Shown: positions 1 through 8,442 of the stretch, piece by piece
How the letters are laid out: the number at the start of each line of letters is the position of its first letter
How positions within the stretch are numbered: the first letter of the stretch is position 1
Source of the DNA: Pseudomonadota bacterium
GTDB taxonomy: Bacteria > Pseudomonadota > Alphaproteobacteria > Sphingomonadales > Sphingomonadaceae
Assembly: GCA_023436615.1 (NCBI GenBank)
Contig: JAEZIO010000055.1
Location: forward strand, 1 to 58,549
Direction: 5' to 3'
Length of the DNA: 58,549 nt
Translations under genes and position numbers: made by a program
The notes under the pieces: model-generated
Told to the model about the DNA's origin: nothing
Databases searched by the model: none
The model's input: only the letters and a program-made list of their open reading frames with translations

Positions 1-1027
1 CGATCGCGTCCTTCTCGCCGGCGCCGTCGACGATCGTGGTCTTCTCCTTCTCGAGCGTCACCTTCTTGGCGCGGCCGAGCATGTCGAGGGTCACGTTCTC
101 GAGCTTGATGCCGAGGTCTTCCGAGATCACCTGGCCGTTGGTCAGGATCGCGATGTCCTCGAGCATCGCCTTGCGGCGATCGCCGAAGCCGGGCGCCTTG
201 ACGGCCGCGACCTTGAGTCCGCCGCGCAGCTTGTTGACCACGAGCGTGGCAAGCGCCTCGCCCTCGATGTCCTCGGCGATGATCAGGAGCGGACGGCCCG
301 ACTGGACGACCGCTTCCAGGATCGGAAGCATCGCCTGAAGGTTCGAAAGCTTCTTCTCGTGGATCAGGATGTAGGGGTCGCTAAGCTCGACCTGCATCTT
401 CTCAGGGTTGGTAATGAAGTAGGGCGACAGATAGCCGCGGTCGAACTGCATGCCTTCGACGACATCCAGCTCCAACTCGAGGCCCTTGGCCACCTCGACC
501 GTGATGACGCCTTCCTAGCCGACCTTCTCCATCGCCTCGGCGATCTTTTCGCCGACTTCGCTGTCGCCGTTCGCCGAGATGGTGCCGACCTGCGCGATCT
601 CGTTAGAGCCGGCCACGTTCTTCGAGCGGGCGGCGAGATCGTCGACGACCTTCTTCACGGCGATGTCGATGCCGCGCTTGAGGTCCATCGGGTTCATTCC
701 GGCGGCGACCGACTTCATGCCCTCGCGGACGATCGCCTGGGCGAGAACGGTAGCAGTGGTCGTGCCGTCGCCGGCGATGTCGTTGGTCTTCGAGGCGACC
801 TCGCGGACCATTTGCGCGCCCATGTTTTCGAACTTGTCCTTGAGCTCGATTTCCTTGGCGACGGTGACGCCGTCCTTGGTGATGCGCGGAGCGCCGAAGC
901 TCTTGTCGAGAACGACGTTGCGGCCCTTCGGACCCAGCGTCACCTTGACGGCATCGGCGAGGATGTCGACGCCGCGGAGGATCCGCTCGCGGGCCTCACG
1001 GGAAAATTTGACGTCCTTGGCTGCCAT
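1..1027 (-). pseudogene. groEL: Chaperonin GroEL, 5' part, interrupted by an in-frame amber codon
   Basis: GroEL is the 60 kDa subunit of the ATP-driven cytosolic protein-folding cage. The gene runs off the left edge, so its 3' part is not visible. Residues 1-170 are a normal GroEL N-terminus, with the ATP-binding GDGTTTATVL motif at 86-95. Codon 171 (bases 517-515) is TAG where the family has the Lys of KVGKEG. Beyond it the same frame stays open to base 1 and still encodes GroEL sequence (YLSPYFITNP, then the apical domain), so one base change (AAG to TAG) breaks the gene. The start has an AGAGGT ribosome site nine bases upstream and lies 39 bases after groES. It is either a real nonsense mutation (perhaps in one of two copies) or a base error in the assembly. 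Confidence 0.85.
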
Positions 1028-1066
1028 GATTGCTAACCTCTTGTCTGGATTGTTGGCTTCGAAAGA

Positions 1067-1381
1067 TTAAGCGGCTTCGCGAACGGCCTTCGCGCCCTCG
1101 ACGATGCCGAGGATGTCGCTTTCCTTCATGATGATCAGGTCTTCACCGTCGATCTTCACCTCGGTGCCGGACCACTTGCCGAACAGGATGCGGTCGCCTG
1201 CCTTGACGTCCAGCGGGACGAGCTTGCCAGCCTCGTCGCGTGCGCCGGCGCCGACGGAGATCACTTCGCCTTCCTGCGGCTTCTCCTTGGCGGTGTCGGG
1301 AATGATGATCCCGCCCGCGGTCTTCTCTTCGGCCTCGACGCGGCGGACGAGGACTCGGTCATGAAGCGGCCTGAAACCCAT
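1067..1381 (-). CDS. groES: Co-chaperonin GroES
   Basis: GroES is the heptameric lid of the GroEL chamber. The 104-residue product shows the family throughout: FRPLHDRVLVRR at the N-terminus, the mobile loop EEKTAGGIIIPDTAKEK at about 18-34, and the GDRILFGKWSGTEV segment. The usual length is about 95 residues; the excess is a nine-residue tail (GAKAVREAA) after the normal DILGIV end. A GAGGGG ribosome site precedes the ATG by eight bases. It is the first gene of groES-groEL, with a CIRCE operator in its leader, so heat-shock control by HrcA is expected. Confidence 0.97.
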   Translation of the reverse strand: MGFRPLHDRVLVRRVEAEEKTAGGIIIPDTAKEKPQEGEVISVGAGARDEAGKLVPLDVKAGDRILFGKWSGTEVKIDGEDLIIMKESDILGIVEGAKAVREAA

Positions 1382-1417
1382 CTGGTAGCCCCTCTTGTCT
1401 AAATGTTGAGCCTATGG

Positions 1418-1444
1418 CTGGCACTCTAACGAGGAGAGTGCCAG
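1418..1444 (-). promoter_or_regulatory. CIRCE operator (HrcA binding site)
   Basis: Perfect inverted repeat CTGGCACTC - nine bases - GAGTGCCAG. The CIRCE consensus is TTAGCACTC-N9-GAGTGCTAA; the GCACTC/GAGTGC core and the nine-base spacer match. It lies just downstream of the groES -10 box and 36 bases before the start codon, the standard place for HrcA repression of groESL. The hrcA gene is not in this window. Confidence 0.93.
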
Positions 1445-1454
1445 CGACGCCGCG

Positions 1455-1483
1455 CATATGGTTGTGACCCGTTCATCCGTCAA
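1455..1483 (-). promoter_or_regulatory. Vegetative promoter of groES-groEL
   Basis: On the minus strand there is a TTGACG -35 box (1483-1478), 17 bases, then a CATATG -10 box (1460-1455). Transcription would start at about 1448, directly before the CIRCE repeat, which fits HrcA blocking the start site. The box match and geometry are seen; the start site is inferred. Confidence 0.6.
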
Positions 1484-1509
1484 CACCGGCGCGGCAGCCT
1501 TTTTTCCGT

Positions 1510-2907
1510 TCAGCCGCGCCGCCCCGTGAGACCCAGTCGCTCACGCATCGCCCAGCGCGCCAGAATGAGGGCCGCGACGCAGGCCAGGCCGCTCGCCAGC
1601 CCGACCCATATGCCGAATCCCTGCCAGTTGCGGCCGAATCCGAGCCAGGAGCCGATGCCCAGGCCCACCACCCAATAGCCGACGAGCGCGAAGATCAGGG
1701 GCCAGCGGGTGTCGTGCAGGCCGCGCAGCATGCCGGCGCCGATCACCTGCGCGCCGTCGACGATCTGGAAGACCGCCGCGACTCCGATGAACGCCACCGC
1801 GAGATCGCGAACGTCGCTTCCGGTCGCCGGGCCGAGGAACAGCCCCACAAGAGGGCGCGGATAGAGCCACATGGCGAGCGCCATCGCCGCCATGAAGGAG
1901 ACTCCGACCGCAAGGGCGGTCCAGCCCGCGCGGCTGATGGCCTCGGGATCCGCGGCGCCGAGCGCGCGCCCGACGCGGACCGTCGCTGCCTGGCTCAGCC
2001 CCATCGGGACCATGAAAGTGAGCGCCGCAATCTGCAGCGCGATGGCATGGGCGGCCACCGCGGGCGCGCCGATCCACCCCATGAAATAGGCCGCAAGCGC
2101 GAACACCCCCATCTCAAGCGACATCGTGATTCCAATCGGGGCACCCAGCCGGACCATCGCCATCATGCGGTCGCGGTCGAAACGCCACCACCGACCCCAG
2201 ATGTGAAAGCGGCGGAAAAGCCGCTGCCGCTGCACGACCAGCACGAGTGCGAGGCAGGTGATGAGCCAGGTAAGCGTGCTTCCGACGCCGGCGCCCACGA
2301 GGCCGAGGGCCGGCAAGCCGAGCCGCCCGAAGATCAGCGCCCAGCTGAGCAGGGCGTTGAGCGCAATTCCCGCGAAGCTCAGCCAAAGCACGATTCGCGG
2401 GCGCTCGAGCGCTGCCACGAAGTTGCGGAGCAGCTGGAAAAGCAGCCACGGCGCGGAACACCACATATAGGCACGAAGGAAGGTCTGCCCTGCCTCGGCC
2501 AGCTCGGGGGATTGCCCGAAAGCGCGCATGATCGGCGCAGCATGCCACAGCAGCAGCCAGTAGGGCGGAAGCGCCAGGATCAGCAGCCAGAGGCCCGAGC
2601 GGAACGTGCGGCGGACGTCGCGCACCGCATTGAACCGGCGTCCGAGGGCCGTCGACATCATCGGCGACGAGGCGAGCAGCAGGCCCAGCAGGAAGACATT
2701 GATGGTGAAGGTGAGGTTCAGCGCCAGCGTGGCCGCGGCGAGCTCCAACTCTCCCAGGCGCCCGAGGAGAAGGACGTCCGTCGCCTGTATGATCTGCTGC
2801 GTCAGGTTGGCGAGTATGAGCGGCCACGCGAGGGCAAGCGTGGCGCGAAGCTCCGCCCGCCACGGGGCGAGCCCCGCGGCCGCCAATGTCTCGCCCCTGC
2901 CAACCAT
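1510..2907 (-). CDS. MATE-family multidrug/toxin exporter
   Basis: Inner-membrane antiporter of the NorM/DinF type, expected to expel cationic compounds in exchange for H+ or Na+. The 465-residue product has about twelve hydrophobic helices in two MatE repeats (about 25-190 and 245-410) and the family segment LANLTQQIIQATDVLLLGRLG near the N-terminus. I chose the ATG at 2907; an earlier in-frame TTG at 2943 would add twelve residues not typical of the family and lies next to repeat-like DNA. It stands alone between groES, read in the same direction, and the divergent sppA. The substrate cannot be read from the sequence. Confidence 0.9.
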   Translation of the reverse strand: MVGRGETLAAAGLAPWRAELRATLALAWPLILANLTQQIIQATDVLLLGRLGELELAAATLALNLTFTINVFLLGLLLASSPMMSTALGRRFNAVRDVRRTFRSGLWLLILALPPYWLLLWHAAPIMRAFGQSPELAEAGQTFLRAYMWCSAPWLLFQLLRNFVAALERPRIVLWLSFAGIALNALLSWALIFGRLGLPALGLVGAGVGSTLTWLITCLALVLVVQRQRLFRRFHIWGRWWRFDRDRMMAMVRLGAPIGITMSLEMGVFALAAYFMGWIGAPAVAAHAIALQIAALTFMVPMGLSQAATVRVGRALGAADPEAISRAGWTALAVGVSFMAAMALAMWLYPRPLVGLFLGPATGSDVRDLAVAFIGVAAVFQIVDGAQVIGAGMLRGLHDTRWPLIFALVGYWVVGLGIGSWLGFGRNWQGFGIWVGLASGLACVAALILARWAMRERLGLTGRRG

Positions 2908-2960
2908 TTGCGGGTCATTGGAAGGAGTAGCACGACGAAGCAATGCGGCTGTTCGCAGAA

Positions 2961-2990
2961 GCTTTGCTTCGCCTTCGCTCGCAATGACCG
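2961..2990. repeat. Half copy of palindromic repeat family A
   Basis: The bases resemble the right arm of the repeats at 20128, 28045 and 37012 (GCTTCG..TTCGCTCGCAATGAC). The matching left arm is not recognisable here. It sits in the 128-base divergent gap between the MATE gene and sppA. Confidence 0.5.
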
Positions 2991-3035
2991 CGGTTCTGCG
3001 CTAGCTCCGCGGCAAATTCGCAAGGGACCGGTCAA

Positions 3036-4898
3036 ATGAAGTTCGCGCGCGCAATCTGGAAGCTGCTGGTGGGCATCAAGGACGCGCTCGTCCTCATCTT
3101 CATGCTGCTGTTCTTCGGGATGCTCTATGTCGGCCTCTCCTCGCGTCCCGCGCCGGTCGGAAGCGGCGTGCTCGCGCTCGACCTTGCCGGATCGGTGGTC
3201 GAGCAGCCGAGCAAGCCCGGCTTTACGGAGCTCGCCGGCGGCAGCCGTACCCCGAGCGAATATCGGCTCCGGGACCTCGTTGGCGCGCTCGACGCGGCTC
3301 GCGACGACAATCGGGTGAAAGCCGTTGCGCTGAACCTCGATCGCTTCGTCGGTGGAGGTCAGTCTGCGATGACCGATCTCGCCGACGCAGTCCGGCGGGT
3401 TCGCGCGTCCGGAAAGCCCGTCGTCGCTTATGCGACGGCCTATGGCGACGACAGTTACCTGCTGGCGTCCGCCGCCTCTGAGGTTTGGCTGGACCCTTTG
3501 GGAGCCGTCGCGATCGCGGGCCCTGGCGGTAGCAACCTCTATTTCAAGGGCCTGCTCGACAAGCTCGGAGTGACCGCGAACGTCTATCGCGTCGGCACTT
3601 ACAAGGCCGCGGTGGAGCCGTTCACGCGCCAAGACATGTCGCCCGAAGCCAAGCAGAACGCCGAGGCGCTCGGCGGCGCGCTGCTCGAGAGCTGGCGCGA
3701 GGCCGTCCTCAGGAACCGGCCGAAGGCGAAGGTCGATCAGTATCTGGCCAATCCGGTTGGCGCGCTTCAGGCGGCGGGGGGCGATCTCGGCAAGGCCGCC
3801 GTCGGCTTCGGCCTTGTCGACAGGATCGGTACCCGCGCTGCGTTCGACGCTAGGCTCGCCGAGCTTGGCGGCAAGGACGATTCCAAAGCCGGCGAAGGCT
3901 ACAAGCGCATCAAGCTTCCCGCATACGTGAACGACAAGGTGTCAGATAACGACAGCGGCTCGATCGCGGTGGTGACCGTCGCCGGCATGATCGTCGACGG
4001 CAAGGCTGCGGACGGCACCGCCGGCGGCGACACGATCGCCAGGCTGATCGACGACGCCGTACGCGCGGGCGGGGTGAAGGCGCTGGTCGTCCGCGTCGAC
4101 AGCCCGGGCGGCTCGGTGCTCGCTTCCGAGCGGATTCGCCAGGCGATCCTGAACGCAAAGCAGAAGAAGATCCCCGTCGTCGTCTCGATGGGCAGCGTCG
4201 CCGCCTCCGGCGGTTATTGGGTCTCGACGCCCGCGGACTTCATCTACGCGGAGCCCTCGACGATCACCGGATCGATCGGCGTTTTCGGGATCCTGCCGAG
4301 CTTCGAAGGGACGCTCCAGAAGCTCGGGATCGGCGCCGACGGCTTCAAGACGACCCCGCTCTCCGGCGAACCGGACGTGTTCAAGGGGCCGTCGCCGGAA
4401 GCCGACATGCTGCTTCAGGCTGGGGTGAATTCCATTTACGGCAAGTTCCTGGGGATCGTCGCGCAATCGCGCCGCAAGTCGCCGGCCGAGATCGATCGGA
4501 TCGCCCAGGGCCGTGTCTGGGACGGCGGCACTGCGCGGCAACTCGGGCTCGTCGACGGGTTCGGTGGGCTCCGCGAGGCAGTTGAGAAAGCCGGCTCGCT
4601 GGCCAAGGTCTCGGATCCGCAGAGCGAGGTGCGCTACCTCGAACAGCCGGTTTCGTTCGAGGACAGGCTGGTGGAGATGCTCGCCAATGACGCGTCCGGC
4701 GGGGAGCCGTCCGAGGATGCCTTTGCTGTGCTCGCTCCTCAAACCCGCCTCGTCGACGCGCTGGTCGATCTCCGGTCGGTTCTGTCCGGGCCGCGGATCC
4801 AGGTCCGCTGCCTCGAATGTCCGTCGGTAGCGCCGGCGCGAGTGACCAAAGCCGACCTCGGCTTCTTCGCCTCGCTGAAAGCGCTGCTGTTCGGCTAA
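3036..4898 (+). CDS. sppA: Signal peptide peptidase SppA, 67 kDa type
   Basis: Membrane-anchored serine protease that degrades cleaved signal peptides in the inner membrane. The 620-residue length is that of the double-domain (E. coli-like) form. A transmembrane segment covers about residues 10-32. The catalytic pair is present: Lys190 in GTYKAAVEPF in the N-terminal domain, and Ser391 in AASGGYW in the C-terminal domain, followed by the TGSIGVFG segment. A ribosome site AAGGGA lies upstream of the ATG. The 3' end overlaps the convergent PepSY gene by four bases. Confidence 0.95.
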   Translation: MKFARAIWKLLVGIKDALVLIFMLLFFGMLYVGLSSRPAPVGSGVLALDLAGSVVEQPSKPGFTELAGGSRTPSEYRLRDLVGALDAARDDNRVKAVALNLDRFVGGGQSAMTDLADAVRRVRASGKPVVAYATAYGDDSYLLASAASEVWLDPLGAVAIAGPGGSNLYFKGLLDKLGVTANVYRVGTYKAAVEPFTRQDMSPEAKQNAEALGGALLESWREAVLRNRPKAKVDQYLANPVGALQAAGGDLGKAAVGFGLVDRIGTRAAFDARLAELGGKDDSKAGEGYKRIKLPAYVNDKVSDNDSGSIAVVTVAGMIVDGKAADGTAGGDTIARLIDDAVRAGGVKALVVRVDSPGGSVLASERIRQAILNAKQKKIPVVVSMGSVAASGGYWVSTPADFIYAEPSTITGSIGVFGILPSFEGTLQKLGIGADGFKTTPLSGEPDVFKGPSPEADMLLQAGVNSIYGKFLGIVAQSRRKSPAEIDRIAQGRVWDGGTARQLGLVDGFGGLREAVEKAGSLAKVSDPQSEVRYLEQPVSFEDRLVEMLANDASGGEPSEDAFAVLAPQTRLVDALVDLRSVLSGPRIQVRCLECPSVAPARVTKADLGFFASLKALLFG

Positions 4899-5578
4899 CG
4901 CCGTTTCGCGCGCCTAATCGTCAGCGGCAGCATGACGAGCGCAAGCAATGTCGTGACCAGGGCGACGACGGCGAAGCCGATGATCAAGGGGTTGTGGGTG
5001 TCCTCGCGAGTCTTGAGGTCCATGATGTGGAGACCCCACATCCAGTCGTAGAAGCGCCAGAAGCGCGTTCGCGTCGCGACGATCTCCCCGCTGCCCGCAT
5101 CCACGTAGAAGTGCGTGCCGTCGTCCATCTTCACCTGCCACGCGGCAATCGGTCGGCGAAGGTCGAGCGGAGGATGTTCGGGGTCGGTGCGCGACACGGA
5201 GGCAACGTCGGCCTTGCCCGTGTAGCGGGCTAGCACTTCCCGCGTTGCGGCGAGCGCTGAGACTTCCGGCAGCCAGCGTCCGGTCGCCGGATCGGCCGCC
5301 TTCGCCGCGCCGTCTTCCAGCGCCGCGATCCAGCGGGGCCCCGCGGCGTTCTGCTTCAGTGTCAGCGAGACGATCGGCACCCCGGTCACGTTCGGTGCAA
5401 CCGGCGCTGAAGTCAGCCGGACCGGCCCCGGATCGCTCAGCAGGTGCGCACCGCGCACCTCCTCGATCGGTCGCACGACCATGACCAGGCCGGATACCAC
5501 CCAGAAGAGGATTGGCAGGCCGACGATCCAGCCAAGCCAGATGTGCCACCGGCGAAGTTTTGATCTCAGCGCCCCCAT
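4895..5578 (-). CDS. PepSY-domain transmembrane protein
   Basis: The 227-residue protein has an N-terminal helix (WHIWLGWIVGLPILFWVVSG, about 11-31), a periplasmic stretch with a PepSY-like fold (VDAGSGEIVATRT near 155-168), the WDWMWGLHIMDL-type segment common in PepSY_TM proteins, and a C-terminal helix at about 195-220. Related proteins are linked to iron uptake or reduction, but no function can be assigned here. It lies nine bases after lpdA on the same strand and could be the last gene of the TCA operon. Confidence 0.8.
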   Translation of the reverse strand: MGALRSKLRRWHIWLGWIVGLPILFWVVSGLVMVVRPIEEVRGAHLLSDPGPVRLTSAPVAPNVTGVPIVSLTLKQNAAGPRWIAALEDGAAKAADPATGRWLPEVSALAATREVLARYTGKADVASVSRTDPEHPPLDLRRPIAAWQVKMDDGTHFYVDAGSGEIVATRTRFWRFYDWMWGLHIMDLKTREDTHNPLIIGFAVVALVTTLLALVMLPLTIRRAKRR

Positions 5579-5587
5579 CGGAGCGTC

Positions 5588-6994
<1,407 letters not shown>

Positions 6995-7002
6995 TCCCAA
7001 CT

Positions 7003-7092
7003 CCGTTCGCCCTGAGCCTGTCGAAGGGCTGTCTTGTTTCTTCCCGTTCGGCTGAAGAAGGACAGGGCTTCGACAAAGCTCAGCCCGAACGG
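7003..7092. repeat. Palindromic intergenic repeat, family C, between odhB and lpdA
   Basis: Imperfect inverted repeat. The left arm reads CCGTTCGCCCTGAGCCTGTC and the right arm GACAAAGCTCAGCCCGAACGG, with the GGGCTGTC/GACAGGGC pair inside. It fills nearly all of the 105-base gap inside an operon, so it must be transcribed and could fold into a long hairpin in the mRNA. Related CCTGAGCCTGTCGAAGGGC elements are widespread in sphingomonad genomes (recalled, not searched). Confidence 0.75.
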
Positions 7093-7105
7093 TCGATTGC
7101 CCGCC

Positions 7106-8422
7106 TCAAAGATCGATGAGCAGCCTGGTCGGGTCCTCGATCGCTTCCTTGACGCGCACGAGGAAGGTGACGGCTTCACGCCCGTCGACCAGGCGGTGGT
7201 CGTAGGACAACGCGAGGTACATCATCGGCCGGATGACGACTTGGCCGTCCACCGCGACCGGCCGTTCCTCTATTCGGTGCATGCCCAACACGCCGGACTG
7301 CGGGGGGTTGAGGATCGGCGTCGACAGCAGCGAGCCGAATACGCCGCCGTTGGAGATGGTGAACGTGCCGCCCTGCATCTCTTCGATGGTCAGCGTGCCT
7401 TCCTTGGCGCGCTTGCCGTAGTCGGCGATGGTCTTCTCGATTTCGGCGAAGCTCATCGCATGGGCGTTACGGACGACCGGAACCACGAGCCCCTTGGGCG
7501 CGGAGACCGCGATCGAGACGTCGAGATAGTCGCGATAGACGATCTCGTCGCCCTCGATGCTTGCGTTGACCGCGGGGACATCGCGAACGGCCAGCGCGAC
7601 CGCCTTCACGAAGAAGCTCATGAAGCCGAGGCGGATGCCGTGCTTCTTCTCGAACAGGTCCTTGTAGCGGCTGCGCGCCTCCATCACCGCCGACATGTCG
7701 ACGTCGTTGAAGGTCGTCAGCATCGCGGCGGTGTTCTGCGCGTCCTTCAGCCGCTGCGCGATCGTCTGGCGGATGCGCGACATGCGCACGCGCTCTTCCT
7801 TGCGCTCGCCGGTCGCCGGCGCGGCTTTGGCGGGGGCGGAGGCCGGGGGCGGGGGCGGTGCCGGGGAAGCCGGAGCCTTGGCCTCGGCCGGCGCGCCCGA
7901 CTGCTGCGCCTTGGCCGCTGCGAGCACGTCGTCCTTCGTCAGCCGCCCGTCCTTGCCGGTACCCTTGATTCTGGTCGGATCGACATGATGCTCGAGCACG
8001 GCCCGGCGAACGGCCGGGGACATCGTCATGATGTGATCGTCGCCGTCACTCGTTTCGGCCGGCTGGTCGCCGGACGAGGTTTCGTCGCCCGGTTTCGGCT
8101 CGGGCGCATGCTCGGCGCCGCGGAGCGCGGGGTTCTCCCCGGCGCCGGCCGGGTTCGTCGAAGCCGATGCGGCGCTGGCGCTCGCGCTCTCGTCGATCCT
8201 CGCGATCACCGCACCCACCTCGACGCTGTCGCCCTCGTTGACGATGGTCTCGGTGAGGATTCCGGCGACCGGCGACGGGACGTCGACCGTGACCTTGTCC
8301 GTCTCGAGGCTCGCGATCGGCTCGTCGGCGGCAACGGCCTCGCCCGCCTTCTTCAACCACTGCGCGAGCGTGCCCTCGGTGATCGATTCCCCAAGCGCCG
8401 GGACTTTCACGTCAGTGGCCAT
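7106..8422 (-). CDS. odhB: 2-oxoglutarate dehydrogenase E2, dihydrolipoyllysine succinyltransferase
   Basis: Core subunit of the 2-oxoglutarate dehydrogenase complex; it transfers the succinyl group to CoA. The 438 residues show, in order, a lipoyl domain with the lipoylated Lys in LETDKVTVDVPSP (about 40-52), an Ala/Pro/Glu-rich linker, the E1/E3-binding domain (RRAVLEHHVDPTRIKGTGKDG, about 139-159), a second Ala/Pro linker, and the catalytic domain ending in LSYDHRLVDGREA with the active His and Asp. It starts 20 bases after odhA in the same operon. Confidence 0.97.
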   Translation of the reverse strand: MATDVKVPALGESITEGTLAQWLKKAGEAVAADEPIASLETDKVTVDVPSPVAGILTETIVNEGDSVEVGAVIARIDESASASAASASTNPAGAGENPALRGAEHAPEPKPGDETSSGDQPAETSDGDDHIMTMSPAVRRAVLEHHVDPTRIKGTGKDGRLTKDDVLAAAKAQQSGAPAEAKAPASPAPPPPPASAPAKAAPATGERKEERVRMSRIRQTIAQRLKDAQNTAAMLTTFNDVDMSAVMEARSRYKDLFEKKHGIRLGFMSFFVKAVALAVRDVPAVNASIEGDEIVYRDYLDVSIAVSAPKGLVVPVVRNAHAMSFAEIEKTIADYGKRAKEGTLTIEEMQGGTFTISNGGVFGSLLSTPILNPPQSGVLGMHRIEERPVAVDGQVVIRPMMYLALSYDHRLVDGREAVTFLVRVKEAIEDPTRLLIDL

Positions 8423-8442
8423 GTCACTCCCTTGCTTTACGT

